From: Chondrilla cf. caribensis
Lineage: Eukaryota; Porifera; Demospongiae; Chondrillida; Chondrillidae
NCBI GenBank assembly: GCA_964020155.1
Contig: OZ026557.1
Coordinates: 2,862,501-2,926,500 of the forward strand
Length of the DNA: 64,000 bases
Direction: 5' to 3'
Position numbers and translations under genes: made by a program. Below are positions 51,101-62,979 of this stretch, piece after piece. Each line of letters begins with the position of its first letter. Within the stretch, counting starts at the first letter, position 1. The notes under the pieces were generated by a model that ran no database searches, was not told where the DNA came from, and saw only the letters and a program-made list of their open reading frames with translations.

Positions 51101-52268
51101 CAGATATGGAAGATGCCAATGACTGCACTGTTGGGTTACACAGTGTGGTACTATTGCTACCATTATTAAACGTACAGTGGAAAACATCTTCCCAATATTC
51201 TCTAAACCAAGGATTGTTATAGTAAGTAAGAGGATTGAGTGAGGTGAAATAGGAATCAAACTCATCGCTCAAGTGATACACAGGAGACACACCTAGAAGT
51301 CCAGCTGCAACATCGTAATAATCATCAGGTATAGAATCCGCCCAGGCATCGCTTGCTATCCATGTGAATGACATGTTTGAGAGAGTCGGATCATTTAGTT
51401 TCCTGCGCTGTATTGCTCCCATGAGTCCCTCAGCAGTCGCCAGTTGCCCAAATAACAGTACTACAGTAGCATTATTGATGACTGGTTCGATTAATTGACT
51501 GACTGCATCGTCATATTCCTCTCTAGCAGCCTCAAGACTCAGAACAATATCAGCCGCTACACACCAGCTAGTGTCAGACATATTATCTGCCGCAGTGTAC
51601 TCCTCAACAAACGCTTTGACACCATCTTGCCCATAAGCTCCTTCAGTACTGACGAGAGAAATATAAGTCCAGTTGAAATGTCTTGCTATGGCAGCCATTG
51701 CTCTGGCTTGGAGCTGGTCGGGAGGTACAGTCCGCAGAAAGTAGTCATACCTGGACTTATCACTCAGTTGCTTCGATGTAGAAGCATAGCTAACCTGAGG
51801 GATGTTGAAGAGCCTAAAAAGGTTAGCAACTGCAATAGAAACACTGCTGGCCGCAGCACCAACGACACCGCTAATTTCTCTGCTAGTCGGGTCCAAGTCG
51901 AGAGAATTGACAGACAAAAAGTGCAAAGATTGATCTAATGCCAAGGTACTCACTGCACACGTGTCTCTGATTTCAAATCCGAGTTTAACTCCGGGCAAAA
52001 GAGAGGTGTCCCGATTGATGATGTCGATGGCCAGCACCATTGCCTCCGCTCGTTGAATGCCCAAATCCAAAATGCGACCGCATTCGCCTTCGGTGTTCTG
52101 GTGGATCGGAAAGAGTCCTCCCAAGACAACATCTCCAACCCTGGAATGGGTCGAGTTGGTTTTCAAGTACTCCGGACCGATGTAAATTTCTTGAATCTCT
52201 TCAGCACCGCATTGATTTCCGGGAGGTAAAATGTTAACGAGAAAACTCACGAGGATCGCTAATATCAT
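48110..52268 (-). CDS. Metabotropic-glutamate-receptor-like class C GPCR
   Basis: Exons 52268-49601, 49435-49116, 48349-48260 and 48184-48110 join to 1050 residues. Residues 1-20 are a signal peptide. The Venus-flytrap domain runs from about 40 to 490, the nine-cysteine domain 515-570 (CSELCENGEYPQL, ECCWICTPCQGI, CNTCPKGY), seven membrane helices about 578-830, and a 220-residue polar tail. By remembered mGluR1 alignment, ligand residues contacting the amino-acid group are kept: Ser141/142, Thr164 in YASTS, Asp184 in VPPD, Tyr212 in EGAYG, Asp307 in SDAWAD and Lys396. Ser312 stands where mGluR1 has Arg323, one of the gamma-carboxylate contacts. Likely senses an amino acid or relative, coupling through G proteins at the plasma membrane. 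The last two small exons are supported only by splice sites and frame. Confidence 0.88.
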
Positions 52269-52370
52269 GACTTCAAAGTAAACTCACTCACAGATAGGTA
52301 CAAAGGGGATAAGCACTTGAATTTAACCTGCAATTGAAGTAAGTGCAACATTTCAGCACTTAACACCACG
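52269..52370. promoter_or_regulatory. Putative bidirectional promoter mGluR-like / UQCC1
   Basis: 102 bp separate the divergent start codons at 52268 (minus) and 52371 (plus). No other space exists for either core promoter unless the starts are further inside. This is the second such pair in the window. Confidence 0.5.
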
Positions 52371-55300
52371 ATGTATGGATTGGAAGACATCAATGTGGAA
52401 ATTAGTTCAATTTACAGTAGGCAGCCCGTCCACGAGGGGAATTCCCGAATCAGGCTGTCATGGCGTCCAGTATGTACTCAATGTCGCTCAGGAAATCTGC
52501 TGTTTTTACAATCATCAGAAGATTTAGATCATTCTACGCCTTCAAAAGAGTGAGCCCAATTATTCATACGTGCCCATTCCTGATTTCAACACATGCCATT
52601 CTCTCTGGGTAGTGCTATTCATGGCAATCCTATCTACACATTTCATATAGCAGTAATGAGTATGAAAAATCACTTTTAATTCATTCTAACTGATTCGCTT
52701 ATGGCAATGAATGTATTACTTTATCTTCCAATAGCACAGTCATAATCAAATACTTCATAAACGTTTATATAGGCAACATAAAGTACTATTGTACATCCCA
52801 CATTACATGATATTGGTTTGATACGTATCTACACAACGTATGAATATACGTACATTCGTGACTAGCTGCTCACCATTCATTCACAAATGTTGATTAAATT
52901 TATTGATGCTTCTGCAAGTGTTAGTGGATGTAATTTTTAAATTGGTTGTATTGGCTTAGTGGTGAAGAAGACATGTCATTACATCACTGCATTGCTTTAA
53001 CTAGTCTTCTCTTATAACTCAGTACATTGTGTAGCTCATGTGCATATAATTGCACCATACAGTGTTTTATTCGGCCTGATACATCAATTGCTACAAATTC
53101 ACATACGATTAATGTTATCATGTTGACCCAAAATCCATTTCATGCTGCTAGAATGACAGAATGTGTGAATGGTGGTGTCTTGGCAAGATTGGCAGACTGT
53201 CAGGAGTGGCCTCTTGTTCAGGTCCAGTGCGGGTCTCTCGTCCCAACCAGTGGGTAGAACTAGCTATGAGGCATCCTTTACATGGGCTACATTCATCAGT
53301 CCACTTCAAGCAAGCAGACACCATTGGCATTAGACTGCTTAAGTTCATTGGGAGGCTTGGAGGATTCAATTCAAGTCACCAGGTATACTCCATATAAATA
53401 TGACATTTTAATGCAATTTTATAATAGAAATGATGGATTTTATACTTTAAATCCTCTATATGCTCCTTGAGACAGAATTTAGCCGATACGTACAACTGTC
53501 TATTATCTCCAACATTTTGGACCACTGTAACTGGCAACTCATAACTGCAGTGTTCTTAGCAAAGCATTTTATTGGGTTCTGTGTTTATCAATCAATTGTT
53601 ATTTTTCGCATGTAATAGGTTCTCATGCGCAGTGTTAAACAGCTATATGAAAGTTGTGTGGACCATATTGATTATGAAAGCTTCTTTTCTGTGTGCTCAC
53701 TGCCGAATACTCTGCAGTCATGGTTTCTAGTCACTCAGCTTCATATTTGGTATGTTTGTATGCATAGGCTACTTTTCCAGCAAATTGTAGTTTAGTTTTC
53801 ATCTTTACTTTGCATAGGCTATGTGTTGTGCAACTTGACAGACTTGAAGCAAAAGATGCAAAAACTGCTAAACGCATTTTGGCTGGTATGTTCTGGGATG
53901 ATGTTGATGAGAGGATAAAAGCGCTGGGGATTGGTAGTGGGAGAAATTTGACAAGAGGTAAAAGAGAACTTGTTAGCCAATTTTATGGGCTCTGCTATGC
54001 CTATGAGGAAGGACTACGCCTATTACCAGATCGTACCAAATTGCAGTCATCTCTATTGAGGTAAATATCTACTGTTGGTTGTGTGTGTATGTGATCTTCA
54101 CCCACATCGTACATTTTTTTAAGTTTTGTGTCTTGGTATGTAAGTAAATCAAAGGAAAAGGTGGTAGATAAAGCCACTACAGCACTCTTGCAATTACCAT
54201 TGCAACTTCCTTGCAATCATGCAAGTACCCTTTCCATCACCTAGCCAGACCAATTTCCTATCACCTACAACATCAGCAACAGTGAACAAAGACAAAAGTG
54301 CCATCCCATTACACAAGGTGGTTAGGTCCCTTCCAAACTGGGTGTGACTGTATAAGTCATGCAAAGCTATCCTCTTACTTTGAAGTTTCATACGACATAC
54401 GTACATCAGTTTCCCTAGTAATATTGCCATGGATTGTCCAATTTTAAATACCCATATTACATTGATCCATCAATCATCTTGTAACATCATGTAGCAATGT
54501 TGAGTCAAGAGACAAGTGGTCATTGGTGTTATTTGGCAGTTGTCCATTAACACCAATTCCTGTATGGTGTCAGATTGATGGCAATTAACAGCAAATGGAG
54601 GTAGTAATTGTGTGAATATTGGTATAAATAGGTAAACAATAGCACTTTATGCTCAATCCATTAAACATAGACTAAAGTATGCATTTTATAGACTGTTTTT
54701 CATTGTCAGATAGCCGTGCATTTTTCTCATGTACTTAGACCTTCCAAACGCATTCCATTGGACACTCAATGTTCCACATCTCATTCTCATTCCCCATAGC
54801 CACACCTCTCCCACCTCCCTCACTCACTTGAGCCACACCTCCCTCACTCACTTGAACCATACACACCTCCCTCACTCACTTGAACCACACCTCCTTCACT
54901 CACTTGAACCACACCTCCCTCGCTCACTTGAACCACACCTCCCTCGCTCACTTGAACCACACCTCCCTCCCTCACTTGAGCCCACCTCCCTTGCTCACTT
55001 GAGCCACACCTCCCTGACTCACTTGAACCACACCTCTCACACTCACTTGAGCCACACTTCCCTCACTTTTGAGCCACACCTCCCTGACTTACTTGAACCA
55101 CACCTCTCTCACTCACTTGAACCACACCTCCCTCACTCTCTTGAACCACACCTCCCTCACTCACTTGAACCACACCTCCCTCACTCACTTGAACCACACC
55201 TCACTCTTTGGATGTAATATAAGGCATGTTTTTCTCTTGATTGTTGTCATGTTAACGGACGCCCCCCCTCTCAGACTTCAACCCATATCAAACTGGGACT

Positions 55301-56889
55301 CTCACTCATCACGAGCCTCTGACTGAACCCATCCACAAAGCATGGGATCATAATAGATGCAGCTGCACGTCATCATTGAAGGGGGGCATGCTTGCCCAAT
55401 TGGGGAATAAATTTGGCAAGCCAAACTGCTGTCTGGCTTACATATATCCCCTATGCACCTTAATCCCATCATCCACCCTATGATAGTTATTCTTATAATC
55501 TTATTCCCATATATTTTACTCCTTCATCTAGCTCTGCGGTGGGTGGGTGGGAGCGGTTTAACTCCCACCCCATTTCATCTGACTTAATCTTGTGCACCTT
55601 CTAGCTGTTGTGTTGACAAGACTGTCATTGTACCTTGTACATTGACCCGACTCCAAAAGGTGCCAATTCCCATGCCTATATCCAGCTCATTGTGCCTTGA
55701 GTGGGAAGCCATATGCATTCTCATGCACACTACTGCATGGGCATACACACACGAAATGCATACCCACATGCACACACAGGGGACCCTTACATCCACACAC
55801 ACTTTGGTGGACGTCCGTTAACCTCTGCCAACATGGTTGACAATAAACATTGAAATATCTTCCTCTGGCTATATATTGCAGCTTTTTGGTAACGTTACTA
55901 CCTTTATAAGTACTGATCATTGAGGTTCGTAATTTTTACCTCAACATAAATAATAGCAACTTGTTTGGTCAGCCTTTTCACTTTGGAATCATTCTAGAAT
56001 AGCAGATCATTTCAGGTATCTTTGTTTGAAAAATTTTGCCTTGTACCAAATCACTGCTACCTAACAATCCCTTGCCCCACTTTGACCATGTTCCAGAATA
56101 TTCTAATTGATGTGATTATGTGTTCATAACTAAGAGAAACATAATAATATGGCTTTTAATATATATATATATATAATGTATAGATATATGTATCATTGAA
56201 TTCATCATTGCCATGTACTAGCTGATTCATCAATGATGTGTAGGAACTTGACTTGTAATGAAGCACAAGACAGCGCTATCATTGGGGAAATTCTTGTTGA
56301 TTATGTTGTAACTCAGGTGAGTTTATTGGCTTGTAGTATTGTGTACTTGAGTGATGTTCTCAGTAATACCTTTGTAGTTGGATGCACTTGGACAAACCTC
56401 CGTACACAAATTGAGGAACACGGGTGTTGTTGACTGGCAACTACTAAAACTGAGAACAGCAAACAATAACCAACCTCTTTGAAGCAATACTAAGGGTTTC
56501 ATCACACTCCGAGCGTCTTAATTTACTGTATGTACTTTATTATGAATTGTAAAGTTTGTTTGACATGTTAATTGGTTAATTGGATTGAGCTTTATCTCAG
56601 ACTTCACACACATATTCATGTCATTATATGGGATGCAATGTTTCGTCCATTATAATAGATTCTATATATAACCTTCATATGATCATATGTTTACACGACG
56701 TACATGCAGGATGTAGGTATATATACACCATATTATAATGTCAAAACTCAAAGCAATGTGGAATTCACACCTGAGTGTGTGACCATGCTACTGCCAAGAA
56801 TCCAGTCAGCAAAATGTGAAACCAATTGCATACAGTCAATGATTGATGATACAAAATATGAACGTATATACGTAACTGAATTAAATTAA
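52371..56889 (+). CDS. UQCC1: Ubiquinol-cytochrome c reductase complex assembly factor 1 (CBP3 family)
   Basis: Mitochondrial chaperone that, with UQCC2, binds new cytochrome b and starts complex III assembly. Exons 52371-52549, 53160-53382, 53619-53749, 53818-54060, 56244-56316 and 56710-56889 join to 342 residues (human about 300). The family core is clear: FFSVCSLPNTLQSWFLVTQL, then HIWLCVVQLDRLEA, RILAGMFWDDVDERIKALGI and LVSQFYGLCYAYEEGL. Exon 5 (IIGEILVDYVVTQ) matches the helix after the core. Exon 6 is poorly conserved. The start is less sure: the first 60 residues are not a typical basic, amphipathic mitochondrial presequence, and an in-frame ATG exists at 53161 at the start of exon 2. 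Intron 4 (2.2 kb) holds a satellite and a dispersed repeat. Confidence 0.85.
54165..54365. repeat. Dispersed 200-bp repeat in UQCC1 intron 4
   Basis: Same element as 45240-45440, same orientation. It shares ccaatttcct, acatcagcaacag and the tgccatccca...caagg/ct end. Confidence 0.75.
54790..55210 (+). repeat. 24-bp minisatellite in UQCC1 intron 4
   Basis: About 17 copies of a unit close to cacttgaaccacacctccct, period 24 bp with some 21- and 26-bp variants. The open frames LTHLNHTS and HSLEPHLP are products of the repeat. Confidence 0.92.
55211..56243. other. Remainder of UQCC1 intron 4
   Basis: Mostly single-copy sequence. An (AT)n stretch lies at 56157-56175. Short overlapping frames near 55584-55920 have no motif. 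No gene was recognised. Confidence 0.4.
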
Positions 56890-56918
56890 CTTAACCATTA
56901 ATTTTTTAAAACAGACTA

Positions 56919-56924
56919 AATAAA
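56919..56924 (+). terminator. Polyadenylation signal AATAAA for UQCC1
   Basis: Canonical AATAAA 30 bp after the UQCC1 stop codon, in the 79-bp gap before the convergent ROC-COR stop at 56969. Confidence 0.6.
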
Positions 56925-56968
56925 GGATACAATATTTAATATGCCATTAATAATAATCACTAAACTAC

Positions 56969-59166
56969 TTAGTTCAAAAACCACATAAGCTGTTCTTTGC
57001 GCACACGCTGAATAAACTTTCCTGTTGGATGAAGGCAAGTGGCCACATATTCACCTTGGTCTCCAATAAACTTGGCAATGTGCGTGTGGTGCTCTTCTGG
57101 GTGACTCTCACAAGGAAACCCCCAGTGGACCCACTGCTCACTGGATTCATCTTTCTGTCCATACACGTTGGACCACAGGGACAAAACCCTTTCTTTAAGC
57201 TGTTGGTACATGGCATTATGAGAGGAGGACGAAGGAAGAGAATTGTCGCTGGGCGTGAAAGTCATCTCTATGAATGACACTCGCTCCAGGAGACCAAGTA
57301 CACCTGTACCAACGTCAAACGTAACAGAGTTGTGAGAGAGTTTGTCCAGGTCCAGAGTCCAGGTTGGTGTGGCAGCAAGATCAGCAATGAGCAGACGGAA
57401 GAATCCAGTAGGGATGTAACACACCTTCAATAGTCTGGAGGATGTGAAGGACAACAGCAATGGACCTGGAGAGGATGGAGCTTCACTACTGGACTCTTGG
57501 TTGGTTGCAGGCAGGGCGGCAGGGAACAGGATCAAATCTTCAGATAAGATTTTGACTATGATTTTGAGTTCTTGGAGCATATTGAGAAAGCTCTCTCTGC
57601 TGTTCTCTTTCACTCCTATCACTGACAGCAGCTTTCGATAATTTTGGATGACACCCTGTTGTGGGCAGGTTTCCTTGGCAATAGGACTTTCCCTGAAACG
57701 GCACTCCTTCAGCAGCTTTGATGTCATCCTGTATAAGAAATCAGGATTTGTGTACACGACTTCGTCATCTCTGAGGGGAGCATCCTTGAGAATAGGAGGG
57801 AAGAAAAAGAGGCCTAAAATGTGAAAGATGTACAACATGGTTTGAAACTCCTCTTCACTGCGTATGAGCTTCCTCTTCAAACAGAGATTGAAGAGCTGAC
57901 GGTAGGGGAAGAGATCGGCTTCTGGTACGGTCTTTATCGTCTGCTCCAAGATGAGCCAAGAGAGGGGAACTGTGACCTCAGCATCATACACACCCTCCAC
58001 TGCCTCCGACTTGAGGTCACAGATGTATTCTGAATCTTCTGAGTCTTCATCTAGTGGCTTGCCAGCAAGGGTGTTATCAATCGGCCAAAATGCCAGGTCA
58101 CTGGGATCTGGCTGCAGGAATCTATTGTATGGCTTCGTTAAGAGTTCAGATTGAATGTCCGAACTGACTGACTCTATCTCCTCCTCTACTCTGGCCTCCC
58201 TCACCTGGTCCAGGTGTGTTCCAATGATGAAAATCTTCGGATCAGATGGGTGGATTTTCAGGAACTTGCTTTGCCTCACTCGTTTAGTCCCAAAGGCATG
58301 GATACTACGAAGTGGACGTTGGATGAGTTCCTCTCTGAAGAATTTAGCCCCACCTCCTTCCTCCAGGCACTTCATGAGGTTGAACACGACAAAGTACACA
58401 CTGGGTGAGGTGATGAGGATGGGGTGGATGTCGTGATAGTACTCCTGACCTCCAGTATCTACGAAGTACAGGAGACGCTTCTCTCCCAGGAGGTGTCCCT
58501 TGAGCTCTGAATCTGATAGATGGTTTCCTTTCATCACATCACCCAAATTGGCGTCCAAGGTATTCAAGCTCTTGGAGAAATCTGCATGTACATTCTTTGC
58601 TTTTCGTGCATTCTCTTTATTGGGTTCTTTGCGCTGCTGAAATACGGCTCCTGCCTTTGGATGTGATTCATGCATCTTCTTCTGGTCGTCCTCCTTTCCC
58701 CTCTGAACCCTTTCTTTTCCCCTCTGATCTTCCTCCTTCCCATGCTGAACTTCCTCCTTCCCCCTCTGAACTTCCTCCTTTCCCCTCTGACCTTCCTCCT
58801 TTCCCCGCTGAACTTCCTCCTTTCCCCCCTGACCTTCCTCCTTTCCCTTCTGAACTTCCTCCTTTACCTCCTGGTACTTCTTATTCATGATATTCCTGAA
58901 GATGGCCTGCATGCGCTCGTCTCTTTCAAACAGCTTCCAGGTTGAACTATCCTCAATGTAATGCTCCACCCACTCTGGAGCTCGGATGACATCCGTTCTT
59001 CCAGTGTTGGGGTCCCACTCCTGGCCGAGGAGGAGACACTTCAGGTGTGTCTTGCCAACTTCGGGAGGACCGATAGTGGTGCACTTGGTGATCTTTAGTG
59101 TGACACTTGCACTGTTCTTCAGGACATCCTCCAAGTTCTTCTGAAACTCTAGAGCTTTTTTCAATT
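56969..59166 (-). other. ROC-COR exon with repetitive insertion
   Basis: A single exon of 732 codons. P-loop at 59071-59048, DTGGQ at about 58459-58445, GTHLD at about 58222-58208. Between the P-loop and switch 2 lies a roughly 190-residue insertion in place of the usual short switch-1 loop. Part of it (58864-58685) is eight or nine copies of a 7-residue unit, EE(V/G/D)Q(R/G)GK, expected to form a charged helix. The C-terminal 300 residues are COR-like with no motif beyond it. The stop is at 56969-56971. Confidence 0.8.
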
Positions 59167-62100
59167 CTGTAAGGAATTGAACATCAAACAAACCTCAAGA
59201 AAGATGAACAAGGCAAACTACACTAAAATATGTATGTACATTTAAACAAGAATTTAACAGCTACTGTACACACTGGTTGTTGAGCAGGCATCCTCGATAA
59301 GCAAATTTGGTTACGTGTCTATTCCGCTATTGGCTCTCAATACGTACGTAAGTTGAGCACATTTTGTATGTGCTCAACCACATCACCCATGTGTAACAGC
59401 AAGAAAGTCTCAGAAAATAGAGTCTGGCGGTGGAAGCAATAGGACAGAAGAGGTTGACATGAGATCCTCCACTAAAGAAAGCTATGGCAGGGAGGAATAC
59501 TAAAGGCATTCAACTTTTACACAAAATTGGGAGGATCAAGTACTAGAGACTGGTAAGAGGTTCTCCCTGAATAACGGAACTGATACACACTGAAGCAAAG
59601 ACAAGGAGAATATAAGGGAGAGCAAAAGGAAGCATGAAGTGTGATTTAGAAAAGGTGCATGTACACTAAAGCACATGAAATTGTTTCATGTTAATCACAT
59701 ACTCATTATTAAATGCTTATTTTCTTGTTCAACCAACCAGTGTTTACAGCATTACCATGTACCCCCTGGATCACATGAAAGGGTTGTTACAGAGCCTGTA
59801 TTTGAGCCTACAACACTTCATAGGGTATGTATGCACCCTACCCTACATAAGCTATATAATTATAACTGAGCTTATAACTCTATACTAAGATCCGATTGTC
59901 TGTTGAATAGACAATACCCATAGTGTGGTGTGCCAGTGCCCAAAGTCATACAACCACGTCTATAATGTTGGACTGAAATGTGATAGCAACATAAGTCTTC
60001 CTCTTGTGAATTACACTGTAAGGACGTTGAGAGCATAAAATCTCAAACAGTAGGGACACATACCTTTGCTTTCTGAAGTGAAAGAAGGTTGTTCCATCTC
60101 TTTCACACAGGTTCCTGGAAACCAGCCAGTTCTCCCTCTGTTCACTCCGCTCCACCGCCCATCTTCACCCTTTGCCAGGACTTGGATAACATCACCTTTC
60201 TTTAAATCAAGTTCATCATCTTCCTCAGCATCATAGGAATACTGTACCGTGGCTTGAGTGTCTAAAAATATCATAGAGAAAATACCCTTCCATGCAGCGT
60301 AAGCAAAGGACTGAATGTAATACAGTAACACAGAACACTTGTAATCAGACGTACATCCTTTTATATGGCTCCCTGGAAACCACCCGGACCGCTCTTGCTT
60401 CACTCCTCTCAGCCATCCATCTTTACGGCTCTCAAAGACTTGGACAACATCACCTTCCTCTAGATCAAGTTCATCATCTTTCTCAGCATGATAGGAATGC
60501 TGCACTGTTGCGTTAATGCCTACAAAGATTATAGAGATCATTATATGTCCAAATAGTCATGTCTAGGGTGTGCATTAGATGTGTAAGTACATTTGCATGT
60601 ATGGTATACGTGCAAAGTACTCTGTATATGTATGTAGGGATAACACAACGTATCAGACTGACATGTATTGAGGAAGTGTTCTATGATTTCATAACAACAA
60701 TAACATGTGTACCACTATACCTTTTATCTCTTTCACATTGTTTGCTGGAAATAGACCTCTCTCTTCTTTGAGTTGTCCTATCCACCAGAAACTGTCACGT
60801 TTTAGCAGGACAGATACAACATCATCTTTCTCTAAATGAAGTTCACCATCATCATCACTGTGATAGGGAGTATCTACTAAGGCTTGAGTACTTTTGGGAA
60901 CTAGAGAGGAAGAACAGAGCAAAGATCTAAATGTGATACAACAGTACAACAATCATACATACGTTCTCTTGTGCAATTCCCAGGAAACCAGCCCTCCCTT
61001 TCTCCAATCACTGCTCTACACCGTCCGTCTTCACTCTTCTCAAGGACTAGAACAATTTCACCAACCGCCAGGTCAATTTCATCGTCTTTCTCAGCACGAT
61101 AGGGATACGGTACTATCTCAGGAATATCTGGTACAAAAAGATCAACATAGCAAGTATGTACCCTAGCTTCCAGTGTAACAGCAAAGGATTGAATGTGGTG
61201 CATTAGGTATCTCTCAAACATACATCCTTGCAGCATATCTGCTGGAAAGTAGCCTTCTTTTTCTCCAATGATTCCTCTCCACCATCCATTTTCCTGTTTC
61301 TCAAAGACTAGTACTATATCACCTTCCTCCAAATCAAGTTGATAATCTTCCTCAGCATGATGGGAAAACTTCACTATTTCTTTAGTACCTGTGAAGATGA
61401 TAATATAGAAGTGTCATTCCAGTGTAAGGCAAATAAGGACTGAATGTGATACAGTAACACAGAACACTTGTAATCAGACGTACATCCTTTTATATGGCTC
61501 CCTGGAAACCACCCGATCCTCTTTTGCTTCACTCCTCTCAGCCATCCATCTTTACGGCTCTCAAAGACTTGGACAACATCACCTTCCTCTAGATCAAGTT
61601 CATCATCTTTCTCAGCACGATAGGATTGCTGCACTGTTGCTTCAATAACTAAGAGGATGATAAAGTTAAAACCAATAAGATTATGTCAACATGTCACTTT
61701 ATATGTAGCAATCATGCATACATCAAATGCTGTGATTATACAAACAGCTTCTGAATGTTTACTCCTATGTAGTATGTTCAACTCAGAACATAGGAATGTA
61801 GCACATACTGGATAATATAGATAATGATTTCATCTCAACTCATCAATTTAAAAAGAACATTTAATAGCTGTGCTGGACTAAAGGAAGGTAACCATCTAGT
61901 AGAAATGGGATGTCTTGTCAGTAGTGCACATGGGGTCAGCCTCGACCAGGTCACAGGAAGGTATAGCATCTGGTCCAAAGTATCAGACTGACATGTATTG
62001 AGGAAGTGTTCTATGATATGATAATGACAACAACATGTACCACTATACCTTTTATCTCTTTCACATTGTTTGCTGGAAACAGACCTTTCTTTTCCTTCAG

Positions 62101-62979
62101 TTTTCCTATCCACCAGTGACTGTCACGTTTTAGCAGGACAGTTACAACATTGCCTTCTTCTAAATCAAGTTCATCTTCATCATCATTGCCATGATGGGGA
62201 GTCTCTACTAAGGCTTGAGAACTTTTGGGAACTAGAGAGGAAAACAGAGCAAAGATCAAAGTGTGATACAACAGTACAACAATCATACATACTTTCACTT
62301 GTGCAATTCCCAGGAAACCAGCCCTCCCTTTCTCCACCAATTCCTTTACACCGTCCATCTTCACTCTTCTCAAGGACTAGAACTATTTCACCAATCACCA
62401 GGTCAATTTCATCATCTTTCTCAGCACGATAGGAATACTGTACTATCTCTGCAGAATCTGCCACAAAAAGATCAACATAGCAAGTGCCCTAGCCTCCAGT
62501 GTAACAGCAAAGGATTGAATGTGGTGTGGTCTCATCATAGTTGTCACACAAACATACATCCTTGTAGGAAATCTGCTGGAAACAATCCCTCTCTTTCTCC
62601 AATCATTCCTCTCCACCATCCATCTTCCCGCTTCTCAAAGACTAGTACGATATCACCTTTCTCTAAATCAAGTTCCTCATCTTCCTCAGCACGACAGGAA
62701 AGCTTGACAATTTCTTTAGTACCTGTGAAGATGATATAGAAGTGTCATTCCATTGTAAGGCAAATAATTACTGAATGTGATACAGTAATACTGAACACTT
62801 GTAATCAGACGTACATCCTTTTATGTGGCTCCCTGGAAACCACCCGATCCTCTTTTCCTTCACTCCTCTCAGCCATCCATCTTTACGGCTCTCAAAGACT
62901 TGGACAACATCACCTTCCTCTAGATCAAGTTCATCATCTTTCTCAGCACGATAGGATTGCTGCACCGTTGCTTCAATAA
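56969..62979 (-). CDS. Multi-SH3 ROC-COR GTPase fusion gene, 5' end outside window
   Basis: Ten SH3 exons (62979-62815, 62722-62558, 62457-62293, 62231-62049, 61648-61484, 61388-61224, 61127-60963, 60900-60721, 60519-60355, 60261-60064) are followed by one large exon 59166-56969. All junctions are phase 1 and open in frame. The large exon encodes a Ras-like ROC domain (P-loop GPPEVGKT, switch-2 DTGGQ, G4-like GTHLD), then a COR-like region starting PLSWLILEQTIK and continuing LYIFHILGLFFFPP. SH3 domains bind Pro-rich ligands, and ROC-COR is a dimerising GTPase module, so an SH3-recruited signalling switch is inferred. No kinase or leucine-rich repeat is present in the window. The first SH3 begins with a phase 1 acceptor, so more exons lie upstream. 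Confidence 0.85.
58685..58864 (-). repeat. 21-bp coding repeat in the GTPase insertion
   Basis: Units of 21 bp (on the plus strand ttcctcctttcccctctgac type) encode the Glu/Lys/Gln/Gly heptads. Copies are very similar at the nucleotide level, so the array is young and likely length-variable. The opposite strand gives a Pro-rich open frame that is only a shadow. Confidence 0.9.
59192..60063. other. Intron before the ROC-COR exon
   Basis: About 900 bp of intron with no coding pattern in the phase required by the flanking exons. Nothing else was recognised. Confidence 0.45.
60064..62979 (-). repeat. Tandem SH3 exon cassettes (A-B-C-D, A'-B'-C'-D', A'', E)
   Basis: Exons A (62979), A' (61648) and A'' (60519) are nearly identical (YRAEKDDELDLEEGDVVQVF, GWFPGSHIKG). 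B/B', C/C' and D/D' pair likewise, and introns also match (for example 61970-62048 with 60650-60720). Period is 1331 bp for A to A'. Each SH3 is one exon of 165, 180, 183 or 198 bp with phase 1 at both ends. Conserved SH3 marks: the ALYDY-like start is replaced by QQSYRAE/VQYSYRAE, the acidic DELDLEEGD, the Trp (GW, WW) and the GWFPG or GLFPA end. Confidence 0.92.
61740..61815. repeat. Intron repeat shared with 63920-63992
   Basis: Both segments read aaacagcttctgaatgttta ... atgttcaactc(a/g)gaacataggaatgtagcacatact. One lies between exons D and A', the other 940 bp upstream of exon A. This implies that a further cassette lies just past the window end. Confidence 0.8.

Noticed and set aside
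54729..55326. 162-codon His/Leu/Ser repeat frame
   Set aside because: It is generated by the 24-bp minisatellite in UQCC1 intron 4.
58597..58945. Pro-rich plus-strand frame (FPSELPPFPSDLPP type)
   Set aside because: It is the antisense reading of the heptad repeat in the ROC-COR exon.
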